From NCBI RefSeq assembly GCF_014203155.1, contig NZ_JACHIK010000027.1:1-35323 (forward strand): a stretch of 35,323 bases of DNA. Direction: 5' to 3'. The stretch comes from Shinella fusca. Lineage in GTDB: Bacteria; Pseudomonadota; Alphaproteobacteria; Rhizobiales; Rhizobiaceae. Under the pieces are notes generated by a model, which did no database searches, was not told the DNA's origin, and saw only the letters and a list, made by a program, of their open reading frames with translations. Each line of letters begins with the position of its first letter. Position 1 is the first letter of the stretch. This document shows positions 27,232-35,145 of this stretch, in pieces. The translations under genes and the position numbers were made by a program.

Positions 27232-29529
27232 ATGGACACCATAGCACCGAAATTCGGCGTGGGCGCCTCCGCTTTGCGCAAGGAGGACCTGCCGCTCCTG
27301 AAGGGCGAGGGCGCCTATACCGGCGATATCGTGCGGCCGGGCGAATTGCGCGGCTTCGTCCTGCGCTCGCCCCATGCGTCGGCGGCCTTCCGCATCGTCT
27401 CGACCGAGGCGGCGGAATCAGCGCCCGGCGTGCATCTGGTGATGACGGCGGCCGATATCGCCCATCTCGGCGACGTGCCCTGCCTTGCGCAGGTCACCCA
27501 GCCGGACGGCACGAAGCATCCCTTGCGGGGCACGCCGGTGCTCTGTCGCGAGCGCGTGCGCCATGTCGGCGACGCGGTCGCCTTCATCGTCGCCGACAGC
27601 CAGGAGGCGGCCGAGGACGCCGCCGAGCTCGTCGAGATCGACTGGGACATGGACGAGGCGAACGTCTCGCTTGCCGAGGCCGGCGGGGAGGGCGTGCCGC
27701 TCGTCTGGCCCGAGCTCGGCTCCAACCTCGCCTATCGGCACCAGACGGGGGACGCGGCGGCCGTGGAAAAGGCCTTTGCCGCGGCCGAGCGGATCTCCGA
27801 AATTACCGTCGTCAACAACCGCCTCGTCTCCAACTACATGGAAACCCGCGCCGCGCTCGGCGAATGGAATGAAGAGGCGGAGGAATTCACGCTCACCTGC
27901 GGCTCGCAGGGCGTGCATGGCGTGCGCAATTCGCTGGCGCGGCACGTCTTCGGCGTCGATCCGGAGAAGATCCGCGTCGTGACGCCCGATGTCGGCGGCG
28001 GCTTCGGCACCAAGGCTTTCAACTACCGCGAATATCCGCTGGTCATGGAAGCGGCGAAGCGCCTCGGTCGCCCGGTGAAATGGGTGGCGAGCCGGGGCGA
28101 GCATTTCCTTGCCGACGCGCATGGCCGCGACAGCATCGTCCATGCTGCCGTGGCGATGACGGCGGAGGGCCGCATCACGGCGCTGCGCATCCGCATGGAC
28201 GCCAATATGGGCGCCTATCTTTCGCAATATGGCCCGATGATCCCCACCATGGCCTCGATCATGGCGACCGGCGTCTACGACATCCCGCTGCTCGACATGC
28301 ATATCCGGGCCTTCTACACCAACACCACGCCGGTCGATGCCTATCGCGGTGCCGGAAGGCCCGAGGCGGCCTATGTCATCGAGCGGATGGTCGATACCGC
28401 GGCGCGCGACGTCGGCCTCTCGCCGGAAGCCTTCCGCCGCCTCAACTTCATCCGCCCCGAGCAGTTTCCCTATCGCACGGCCGGCGGCCGGCTCTACGAT
28501 GTCGGCGAGTTCGACGGCCACATGACGCTGGCCATGGAACGCGCCGGCTGGGCCGATTTCCCCGCCCGCGCGGCGGAAGCGAAGACGCGCGGGCGCATTC
28601 GCGGCATCGGCCTTTCCACCTATGTGGAGGCCTGCGCCTTCGCCGGCTCCGAGCCGGCGCATATCCGCCTCGAGGGCGACGGCACGATCACCCTCTTCAT
28701 CGGCACGCAGACCAACGGGCAGGGTCACGCCACCGCCTACAGTCAGTTCATCGCCGAGAAGATCGGCATCGATTTCGACCGCATCACCGTGCGGCAGGGC
28801 GATACGAAGGACCTGGCGAAGGGCGGCGGCACGGGCGGCTCGCGCTCCATTCCGCTGGGCGGCGCCTCCGTCGCCGCAGCGAGCGAGGACCTCGCGCAGA
28901 AGATGAAGCGCATCGCCGGCGACGAACTGGAAGCCTCGGTCGAGGATATCGAGCTTGTGGCGGGCGAGGCGCGCGTCGTCGGCACGGACCAGGTGCTGGA
29001 CTACGCCGCCATCGCCCGCGCCGCGAAGACCGGGGACGACCTCGTCGCGGTCGCCGAATTCGTGCAGGACGAGGCGACCTATCCGAACGGCACCCATGTG
29101 GTGGAAGTCGAGATCGACCCGGAGACCGGCACGACGGAGATCGTCAACTACCAGGTCGTCGACGATTTCGGCCTGACGGTGAACCCCGTCCTGCTGCTCG
29201 GCCAGGTGCATGGCGGCATCGTGCAGGGCATCGGCCAGTGCCTCACCGAGGAGGCGGTCTATTCGCCGGACGGCCAGCTCCTGACGGCGAGCTTCATGGA
29301 TTACGGCATGCCGCGCGCCGATCTCCTGCCCTTCTTCCGTTTCGAGACGCGCAACGTGCCCTCGACGACCAATGCGCTCGGCATCAAGGGGGCGGGCGAG
29401 GCTGCCACCATCGGCGCCTGTCCCGCCGTCATGAACGCCGTCGTCGATGCGCTTTACCGCGAGAAGGGCATAACCCATATCGACATGCCGGCGACGCCGC
29501 AGAAGGTCTGGATGGCGCTCAACGCTTAG
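27232..29529 (+). CDS. CoxL-like (form II) molybdenum hydroxylase large subunit, lone
   Basis: A 765-residue molybdopterin-binding subunit of the xanthine dehydrogenase/CO dehydrogenase family. Visible motifs are PDVGGGFGTKAF, the active-site loop AYRGAGR (370-376) and the catalytic glutamate E723 in GIKGAGEAAT. AYRGAGR is the form II signature; true CO dehydrogenase (form I) has AYxCSFR, so CO oxidation is not supported. No small (2Fe-2S) or medium (FAD) subunit gene lies in the window, which the holoenzyme normally needs. ATG 27232 gives the family start (MDTIAPKFGVGASALRKEDLPLLKGEG); AGGA lies upstream. Confidence 0.9.
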   Translation: MDTIAPKFGVGASALRKEDLPLLKGEGAYTGDIVRPGELRGFVLRSPHASAAFRIVSTEAAESAPGVHLVMTAADIAHLGDVPCLAQVTQPDGTKHPLRGTPVLCRERVRHVGDAVAFIVADSQEAAEDAAELVEIDWDMDEANVSLAEAGGEGVPLVWPELGSNLAYRHQTGDAAAVEKAFAAAERISEITVVNNRLVSNYMETRAALGEWNEEAEEFTLTCGSQGVHGVRNSLARHVFGVDPEKIRVVTPDVGGGFGTKAFNYREYPLVMEAAKRLGRPVKWVASRGEHFLADAHGRDSIVHAAVAMTAEGRITALRIRMDANMGAYLSQYGPMIPTMASIMATGVYDIPLLDMHIRAFYTNTTPVDAYRGAGRPEAAYVIERMVDTAARDVGLSPEAFRRLNFIRPEQFPYRTAGGRLYDVGEFDGHMTLAMERAGWADFPARAAEAKTRGRIRGIGLSTYVEACAFAGSEPAHIRLEGDGTITLFIGTQTNGQGHATAYSQFIAEKIGIDFDRITVRQGDTKDLAKGGGTGGSRSIPLGGASVAAASEDLAQKMKRIAGDELEASVEDIELVAGEARVVGTDQVLDYAAIARAAKTGDDLVAVAEFVQDEATYPNGTHVVEVEIDPETGTTEIVNYQVVDDFGLTVNPVLLLGQVHGGIVQGIGQCLTEEAVYSPDGQLLTASFMDYGMPRADLLPFFRFETRNVPSTTNALGIKGAGEAATIGACPAVMNAVVDALYREKGITHIDMPATPQKVWMALNA

Positions 29530-29694
29530 GGCGCCATTCGATCAAAAATATCCGCGAAACATCAGCAGAATTGATGCCACCGGCCGGGCAATCCCGCTAG
29601 ACTTGAAATCCTGCGGGCCGCTTCGACGGCTCCTTTCGATGCCTGACGCCACGGCCCGCCTCTGCGGCGGACTGCCTGGCGCGACGAGTTTTGC

Positions 29695-30633
29695 ATGGAC
29701 GCGCCGTATTCGAACCCCATGCGGGGTATCTTGCTCAAGGTCGCCTCGGTGGTGATCTTCCTGTGCATGTCCACGCTCATCAAGGCGGCCGGCAAGGATC
29801 TGGCGGCGGGGCAGATCACTTTCCTGCGCTCGGCCTTCGCCATCGTGCCCATCGCCATCTATTTCGGCTGTCGCGGCGAGCTCGTCGACGCCTTCCGCAC
29901 CCGCGATCTCACCGGGCATCTCATGCGCGGCTTCGTCGGTATCCTCGCCATGGGCTGCGGCTTCTACGGCCTCACCCGCCTGCCGCTGCCGGAGGCGATC
30001 GCCATCGGCTATGCCATGCCGCTCATTGCCGTCGTCATCGCCGCGGTGTTCCTGCAGGAGACCGTCGGCCTCTATCGCTGGTCGGCGGTGCTGGTGGGGC
30101 TGACCGGCGTCGTCATCATCACCTGGCCGCGCCTCACGCTCTTTCGCGACGGCGGGGTCGGCTCGGTGGAGGCGATGGGGGCGCTCGCCGTGCTCGCCTC
30201 GGCGACGCTCGGGGCCTGCGCGATGGTGCTGGTGCGAAAGCTCGTGCAGGCCGAGCGCACGCACACGATCGTCCTTTATTTCTCGCTTTCGGCCTCGGTC
30301 TTCTCGCTGGTGACGCTGCCCTTCGGCTGGAGCGAACTGAGCTGGCAGGCGCTGATCCTTCTTGCGCTCGCCGGCTTCTGCGGCGGCATCGCCCAGCTTC
30401 TCCTGACGGCGAGCTACCGCTATGCGGACGTCTCCACCATCGCGCCGTTCGAATACACCTCGATCGTGCTCGGCCTCGTCATCGGCTATTTCCTGTTCGG
30501 CGACGTGCCGACGGGCGCCATGCTGGTCGGCACGGTCATCGTGGTGATCGCGGGCATCTTCGTCATCCTGCGCGAGCATCGCCTCGGCCTGCAGCGCCGC
30601 GCGGCCCGCAAGCACATCACGCCTCAGGGCTGA
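29695..30633 (+). CDS. EamA/DMT-family transporter
   Basis: A 312-residue membrane protein with about ten hydrophobic helices in two repeated EamA halves (about 10-140 and 160-300), as in drug/metabolite exporters and S-adenosylmethionine or amino-acid transporters of this superfamily. Features include FLRSAFAIVPIAIYFG, RLPLPEAIAIGYAMPLIAVVIAA and an ASYRYADVSTIAPFEYTSIVLGLVIGY segment in the second half. The substrate is unknown. It has a poor SD (GACGAG). Its 3' end overlaps that of the convergent MFS gene by 10 bp. Confidence 0.88.
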   Translation: MDAPYSNPMRGILLKVASVVIFLCMSTLIKAAGKDLAAGQITFLRSAFAIVPIAIYFGCRGELVDAFRTRDLTGHLMRGFVGILAMGCGFYGLTRLPLPEAIAIGYAMPLIAVVIAAVFLQETVGLYRWSAVLVGLTGVVIITWPRLTLFRDGGVGSVEAMGALAVLASATLGACAMVLVRKLVQAERTHTIVLYFSLSASVFSLVTLPFGWSELSWQALILLALAGFCGGIAQLLLTASYRYADVSTIAPFEYTSIVLGLVIGYFLFGDVPTGAMLVGTVIVVIAGIFVILREHRLGLQRRAARKHITPQG

Positions 30634-31910
30634 CGCCATTCCGGCGTCGTGGTGTCCTCCAGCACGTCCTCGGCGGGCGCATCCGGCTGGAGCGCGGCGG
30701 CGGCGGCATCCGCGCCGAGCGGCTGCGCGGCCATCGCCTGGAAGTCCGTCTTGGCGACGAGGCCGTCGTTCTCCTCGCGCCGGCTGATGCGCCAGGCCGC
30801 ATAGGCGCCGTAGAGCGCGAAATAGACGGCCAGCACAGCAAAGAGCGATCCCGGCCCGAAGCGGTCCATGATCGGCCCGACCATCAGCGGCCCGGATATC
30901 GTGCCGAAGCCGTAGACGATCATCATGCCGGAGGAGACCTCGACATATTCGTCCGGCTGCGCGCGGTCGTTGGCATGGGCGACGTTCAGCGCATAGATCG
31001 GGAAGATGACCGAGCCGACGAAGGCCGCGACGACATAGAGCAGCGCCGCCGGCCCGCCGGAAACCATCGCCATGACGAGGCAGGAGACGGTGCCGACCGC
31101 CCCGCAGGCAACCATGACGAGGCGGCGGTCCATGCGGTCGGAGGCCCGCCCGATGGGGATCTGCGAAAGGGCGCTGCCGATCAGCACCGAGGCGAGCAGC
31201 GTCGCGCCCTCGGCGGTGGAAAGGCCCGTGCGCTGGGTGAACACGCCGCCGAGGTTCAGCCATGCTCCGGAGAGCGCGCCGGCCAGGAACGCGCCGACGA
31301 CGGCGACGGGCGAGCGGCGGTAGAGCGCCGGCACGTTGAAGCGCGCCTGCGTCGGCGGGGCGGGCAGCGGCGAGGAGGTGAGTGCCGTCGGCAGCAGCGC
31401 GACGGAGAAGATGATGCCGCACAGGATGAAGAGCGAGGTGTTCGACGGATCGCCGAGCGGCACGAGATACTGCCCGCCGATCGTGCCGACCATGGTGGTG
31501 ATGAGGTAGATGGAGAAGACCGAGCCGCGGTTCTCGTTGGTCACCCGCTCGTTCAGCCAGCTCTCGATGATGAGGTAGCTGCCGGAAATGGCAAAGCCGG
31601 AAATGCCGCGAAAGAGCATCCAGGCCCGCCAGTCGACGGCGAGCGCGCAGAGCAGGATGGCGATGGCCAGCAGCGTGATCAGCGCCACGAAGACCCGCAC
31701 ATGGCCGACGAGCAGCACGAATTTCGGCGTGACGACGCAGGAGAGCGTGAAGCCGATCGTATAGCCCGTCGCGATCATCGAGATCGTCTGCGTCGACCAG
31801 CCCTCGGCGACGGCGCGCACCGGCACGACATAGCTCTGGAGGCCGAAGGCCACCATCATGAGGAGGGTGGACAGCATCAGGCTGAGAATGGAGGCGAGGC
31901 TCGCCAGCAT
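30624..31910 (-). CDS. MFS transporter
   Basis: A 428-residue major facilitator with about 12 helices, a cytoplasmic loop after helix 6 (SSPLPAPPTQARFN) and the signature loop between helices 8 and 9, GRASDRMDRRLVMV, matching the MFS motif GxxxDrxgrr. The C-terminal tail of about 45 residues is alanine/acid-rich and soluble. It resembles the YcaD/TetA-like proton-driven exporter group, but the substrate is unknown. The 187 bp upstream lead into the small-ORF locus on the opposite strand. Confidence 0.88.
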   Translation of the reverse strand: MLASLASILSLMLSTLLMMVAFGLQSYVVPVRAVAEGWSTQTISMIATGYTIGFTLSCVVTPKFVLLVGHVRVFVALITLLAIAILLCALAVDWRAWMLFRGISGFAISGSYLIIESWLNERVTNENRGSVFSIYLITTMVGTIGGQYLVPLGDPSNTSLFILCGIIFSVALLPTALTSSPLPAPPTQARFNVPALYRRSPVAVVGAFLAGALSGAWLNLGGVFTQRTGLSTAEGATLLASVLIGSALSQIPIGRASDRMDRRLVMVACGAVGTVSCLVMAMVSGGPAALLYVVAAFVGSVIFPIYALNVAHANDRAQPDEYVEVSSGMMIVYGFGTISGPLMVGPIMDRFGPGSLFAVLAVYFALYGAYAAWRISRREENDGLVAKTDFQAMAAQPLGADAAAAALQPDAPAEDVLEDTTTPEWRQP

Positions 31911-31998
31911 GAGGGCTCCGCAGAATGGCGCGACAGGTTTGCGACTGTCGCTCTATTGCGGCGCCCGCGCGCTGTCTACAGCGACAACGGTTGGCGTA

Positions 31999-32019
31999 AT
32001 CCGGGAAGATTTCCCGGAT
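31999..32019. promoter_or_regulatory. Perfect palindrome ATCCGGGAA-GAT-TTCCCGGAT
   Basis: Nine-bp perfect arms flank a 3-bp centre in the gap between the MFS start (31910) and the small peptide gene. As DNA it is a good operator shape for a dimeric regulator of either divergent unit; as RNA it would form a tight hairpin. A smaller dyad GCGAC-T-GTCGC lies at 31941-31951, close to the MFS start. Confidence 0.45.
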
Positions 32020-32058
32020 GGTTTGGCGATTCCCGGCAGGGTTGTGTTATGGAGAAGG

Positions 32059-32221
32059 GCCGGATCGATTTCCGGCAAACGAAAGGAGGTGAGACGTTTG
32101 AAAATCCGGCTTACGTTGGTTATCAGGTTTCGAGGTTGGCGCCTAACCCTGACGATCAGCTAAGAAAACGGGGATCGGGCTTCGGCCCGGTTCCCACCGG
32201 AGAAAAGGCGTCTCACCTCCT
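32059..32221 (+). ncRNA. Structured small RNA/mRNA with SD and anti-SD arms
   Basis: Elements in order are: hairpin GCCGGA/TCCGGC (32059-32076); an SD arm AGGAGGTGAGACG (32084-32096); the 21-codon ORF; an 11-pair stem with a TTCG tetraloop (32170-32195, core CGGGC-TTCG-GCCCG); and CGTCTCACCTCCT (32209-32221), the exact 13-nt complement of the SD arm. Pairing of the two arms would close the whole RNA and hide the ribosome site. The downstream arm includes TCACCTCCT, identical to the 16S rRNA anti-SD tail. Transcription direction is inferred from the ORF. Exact RNA ends are unknown. I do not recognise a named RNA family. Confidence 0.5.
32098..32163 (+). CDS. 21-residue cationic beta-patterned peptide (TTG start)
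   Basis: A short ORF starting TTG, 7 nt after AGGAGGT; the wider GAAAGGAGGTGA (32081-32092) matches 12 nt of the complement of the 16S 3' end, an unusually strong SD. The peptide alternates basic/polar and hydrophobic residues (KIRLTLVIRF, then RG, then WRLTLTIS), with two similar halves around an arginine-glycine turn, like a cationic beta-hairpin. It has five arginines, one lysine and no acidic residue. No known family is recognised. The SD is complementary to a downstream arm, suggesting controlled translation. Possible roles are a membrane-active (type I toxin-like) peptide or a translated regulatory sORF. It is too short for composition tests. Confidence 0.5.
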   Translation: MKIRLTLVIRFRGWRLTLTIS

Positions 32222-32266
32222 CACGTCGAAGACGATACCACGACGCCCGCCGCTTTTCAAAGCGGC

Positions 32267-32410
32267 TCAGTTCGGCAGGAAGGCCTTGAGCGGGTCGCGG
32301 CGCTGGGCGGCATCGCGCGGCAGCGAGGCGAGCACGGAATATTCGCGCGCGGCATTCACGGCGGCGCGGATATCGGCGATATCGGACATCAGCTTGCGGA
32401 TGCGGGCCAT
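32267..32410 (-). CDS. Small protein of unknown function, 47 residues
   Basis: An ORF reading MARIRKLMSDIADIRAAVNA..., ending DPLKAFLPN. It looks mostly helical with a basic start and a mixed amphipathic middle, without a membrane segment or signal. A GAGGG SD lies about 7 nt upstream (32416-32420 on the plus strand). It starts 10 bp after the stop of the other small gene, so the two probably form an operon. Its stop codon abuts an 8-bp dyad GCCGCTTT/AAAGCGGC (32249-32266). No family recognised; possibly a DUF1127-size small rhizobial protein, but the DUF1127 motif is absent. Confidence 0.55.
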   Translation of the reverse strand: MARIRKLMSDIADIRAAVNAAREYSVLASLPRDAAQRRDPLKAFLPN

Positions 32411-32420
32411 CGTCGATCCC

Positions 32421-32597
32421 TCAGCGCTGGATGAAGTCGGAGAAGAGCTGGACGGGACGGTTGATGCGGGTAAAGCCGGTGGCCGTCATCTGCTCGTTGG
32501 CCGGGGTAGCGATGCCGCCGAAGCCGCGGCCGGCGCGAAGACCGGAATGGCGGAGCGTCTCGAAGCTCGAATGGATGGGCCGAAAGCGGGCGGTCAT
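32421..32597 (-). CDS. Small protein of unknown function, 58 residues
   Basis: An ORF starting MTARFRPIHSSFETLRHSG with a glycine-rich middle (RAGRGFGGIATPANEQ) and a C-terminal segment TRINRPVQLFSDFIQR. It is basic, not obviously membrane-bound, and has no recognised family. ATG 32597 is preferred because AAGGAA lies 8 nt upstream; the frame stays open to 32744 but those codons cover the likely promoter. It is the first gene of a two-gene minus-strand unit with the 47-residue protein. Confidence 0.55.
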   Translation of the reverse strand: MTARFRPIHSSFETLRHSGLRAGRGFGGIATPANEQMTATGFTRINRPVQLFSDFIQR

Positions 32598-32634
32598 GGG
32601 TCGATTCCTTAAATCCTGTCCCTCCCACATCGCC

Positions 32635-32662
32635 ATATTGCGCTGCAGCATTGATTTTGCAA
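32635..32662 (-). promoter_or_regulatory. Candidate promoter of the small-protein pair
   Basis: On the minus strand TTGCAA (32657-32662) and CAATAT (32635-32640) are separated by 16 bp, a fair match to -35/-10 elements. Transcription would start near 32628, about 30 nt before ATG 32597. The region is visibly more AT-rich than its surroundings. Confidence 0.35.
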
Positions 32663-32809
32663 TGCGACATTCTGCCCGGCTGGTATGAGCAATTCGCATG
32701 GCTGCTGAAGCATTTTGTTCATGCTTGCGGCAGATTCGCGGCAAATGCGATGCGGGTCCCGCAAAGCGGTTCGCCTAAGCCATTGAAAAAAGGAGATGGA
32801 GCCTTTCGG

Positions 32810-33670
32810 CTAGCCGTTCAGCCCTGCACGGAAAGCAAGCAGGTCCTGCCAGACAAGCCGCTTGCTGACCGGCGCCGTCACGAGGTCTTGTGGATGCAGC
32901 GTCGCAAAGGCCGGAATCGTGCGGCCGGAAATCTCCACCGTCCGCCATTCTCCGCGCAACTGGTGGATCGTATCGTTGGAGCGCAGCAGGAATCGCGCCG
33001 CGAAATTGCCGAGGACCAAGAGATGATTCGGCTCGGCGAGCGCGATCTGCCGCTCGATGAACGGCCGGCAGATATCGGCCTCGCGCTGCGAGGGCGGGCG
33101 GTTGCCCGGCGGGCGCCACGGCACGACATTGGTGAGGAGAAGATCGGCGCGGGCAAGCCCGATGCCGGAAAGCATGCGGTCGAGCATCGCGCCCTGCCGG
33201 CCGGAAAAGGGCTGGCCGTCGCGGTCGTCCTCGGCGTTCGGCATGGCGCCGATCACCATGACGGAGGGCTTCGGATTGCCTTCCGCGAAGACGAGGCAGC
33301 GCGCGCTGGTCTTCAGGTTGCAGCCGTTGAAGGCCTCCATCGCCGTGCGCAGTTCCTCCAGCGAGCGGGCGCTGCTCGCGGCAAATTCCGCTTCCGCCAC
33401 GGCCTGGCTGTCGGGGATCGCCACGTTCGGCAGCGGCGCCGGGGCGGCCGGGCGCGGCTGTTCCTGCCGCGCCGGGGCCTGCCGGGCGGCCGGCTGCGGG
33501 GCGGGGGCCGCCTCGCGCGGGGGTGCGATACCGCGCGCCGCGCGCATCGCCTCGAACTCGGCGATGCGGTCGACGGCTTCTTCCTCCAGCAGCCATTCCA
33601 CGCCCGCATCCGCATAGAAATGCAGGAGCGAACGGAGCTGCTCGGGGTGAAGGTCTCTGGCGGCGTTCAT
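32810..33670 (-). CDS. Uracil-DNA glycosylase family 4-like, incomplete Fe-S ligand set
   Basis: A 286-residue glycosylase with a proline/alanine-rich N-terminal linker (about 50-85) before the catalytic domain. Family motifs are GAMPNAEDD (141-149), QPFSGRQGAMLDRML, TNVVPWRPPGNRPP, CRPFIERQI and the LHPQD loop (258-262). It removes uracil from DNA to start base excision repair. Family 4 enzymes normally ligate a 4Fe-4S cluster with four cysteines; here only C117 and C201 align, while the other positions read F114 and W185 (an extra C125 is nearby). The cluster is probably absent. A GTG start at 33679 would add three residues; neither start has a clear SD. Confidence 0.88.
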   Translation of the reverse strand: MNAARDLHPEQLRSLLHFYADAGVEWLLEEEAVDRIAEFEAMRAARGIAPPREAAPAPQPAARQAPARQEQPRPAAPAPLPNVAIPDSQAVAEAEFAASSARSLEELRTAMEAFNGCNLKTSARCLVFAEGNPKPSVMVIGAMPNAEDDRDGQPFSGRQGAMLDRMLSGIGLARADLLLTNVVPWRPPGNRPPSQREADICRPFIERQIALAEPNHLLVLGNFAARFLLRSNDTIHQLRGEWRTVEISGRTIPAFATLHPQDLVTAPVSKRLVWQDLLAFRAGLNG

Positions 33671-33711
33671 GGCGGGCACATTATCGAAGCGGGAGCGGAG
33701 AGGAAAGCCGC

Positions 33712-35004
33712 TTACGCCGCCCAGGCCGCCACGTCGTCGCTTTCACCGATGAGCGCGAGGCCGTGGGCGATGGAAAGAAGCTCGCCGCCGCTCTCGATCT
33801 TCCCGGCATCGAAACGGCGCAGGAAGAGATTACGCACCGCCGGTACGAAGGAGGTGCCGCCCGTCAGGAACACCTTGTCGATGGCGCCCGCCGGCGTATT
33901 CGTCTTTTCCAGAACCTCGTCCAGCGCACCCTCGATGCGGGCAAGGTCCGGCGCGATCCAGCTTTCGAAATCGGCGCGCCTGACCCCTTTATGCCCGGCC
34001 TTGCCGAGCGGCGGGAAGTGGAACTCCGCCTCTTCGTCTGCCGAGAGCGCCATCTTGGTGGCCGAGATCGCCTGGTAGAGCGGATAGCCCTCGTCATGCT
34101 CGACGAGGTCGATGAAGAGCTCCAGCTTTTCCGGCTCCAGCGCCGAGCGTACCAGCGACTTGAGGTCGGTGAACTCGCGCGTCGTCTTGAAGATCGACAA
34201 CTGGTTCCAGCGCGCGAAATTGGCGTAGTAGCCGGAGGGCACCTCCAGCACCTTGTCGAAGCTTTTGAAATGCGAGCCCTTGCCGATCTCCGGCGCGACG
34301 AGGTGGTCGATCATGCGCGAATCGAAATGGTCGCCGGCAATGCCGACGCCGGAATGGCCGATGGGCGTCGCCGAAAGCCGGCCCGCCTGCCGCTCGAAGC
34401 GGATCAGCGAATAGTCCGTCGTGCCGCCGCCGAAATCCGCGACGAGCACGGTGGCGTCGCTCTTCAGCGTCTGGGCGAAATAGTAGGCGGCCGCCACGGG
34501 CTCGTAGACATAGTGGATTTCCGGGAAGCCGAGCCGCGTCAGCGCCGCGTTGTAGCGCTCCAGCGCCAGTGCCGGATCGGGGCTTGCGCCGGCAAACTGC
34601 ACCGGCCGGCCGGCGATCACCCGCGAGACCTCCGCCGGCCAGTCCGCGCCGGCATAGGCCTTGAGGCGGCGGAGAAAAATCTCCATCAGGTCGTCGAAGG
34701 CGTGGCGGCGGGCGAAGATCAGCGTGCCCTGGAAGAGGGCGCTCGCGGCAAAGGTCTTGATCGATTGCAGGAAGCGGCAATCGCCGGGATTGTCGATGAA
34801 CTGGCGGATCGCCGCCTGTCCCGCCTCGACCTTCAGCGCCTGCGCGCCGACCTGCGGATCCTTCATGAAGGAGAGCGCCGTGCGCATCGTGTCGGTGACG
34901 CCGACGCTGCTTTGGAAATGCATCGACCGCGTCTCGCTGCCGCCGGTCGCCAGCGCCAGAACCGTGTTCGTCGTGCCGAAATCGAGCCCGAGTGCCCGCG
35001 CCAT
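33712..35004 (-). CDS. Hsp70-family protein, YegD-like
   Basis: A 430-residue actin-fold ATPase related to DnaK but lacking the C-terminal substrate-binding domain, as in E. coli YegD. Nucleotide-binding motifs are LGLDFGTTNTVLA at the start, VADFGGGTTDYSLI in the middle (about 198-211) and VFLTGGTSFVPAVRNLF near the end (about 384-400). The region between the phosphate motifs contains YVYEPVAAAYYFAQ, the usual hinge segment. ATG 35004 puts the GTTN motif at the N-terminus and has GGGGGC upstream; the frame is open to 35154 but reads through the promoter region. Its client or role is not known. Confidence 0.92.
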   Translation of the reverse strand: MARALGLDFGTTNTVLALATGGSETRSMHFQSSVGVTDTMRTALSFMKDPQVGAQALKVEAGQAAIRQFIDNPGDCRFLQSIKTFAASALFQGTLIFARRHAFDDLMEIFLRRLKAYAGADWPAEVSRVIAGRPVQFAGASPDPALALERYNAALTRLGFPEIHYVYEPVAAAYYFAQTLKSDATVLVADFGGGTTDYSLIRFERQAGRLSATPIGHSGVGIAGDHFDSRMIDHLVAPEIGKGSHFKSFDKVLEVPSGYYANFARWNQLSIFKTTREFTDLKSLVRSALEPEKLELFIDLVEHDEGYPLYQAISATKMALSADEEAEFHFPPLGKAGHKGVRRADFESWIAPDLARIEGALDEVLEKTNTPAGAIDKVFLTGGTSFVPAVRNLFLRRFDAGKIESGGELLSIAHGLALIGESDDVAAWAA

Positions 35005-35145
35005 CGCCGTGCCCCCTGTGAATGCTGAATTGTGTTGAGCCGGAGCGGATGGCCCCGCGTGAAAGGCGCGTCGGACGCGCCGGAAAATGAAGAGCGCGCC
35101 AGATGGCACAGGCGGCCGTGGAAGGCAAGGGGAGGCGGGGGGATT

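Noticed and set aside
31858-32097. Longer in-frame ORF upstream of the 21-codon peptide
   Set aside because: The upstream part overlaps the MFS start region and palindromes and has no SD, whereas TTG 32098 has a near-perfect one.
29691-32612. 973-codon plus-strand open frame, including an ATG at 32050
   Set aside because: It shadows the EamA gene in another frame, runs antisense to the MFS and small genes, and has no SD at 32050.
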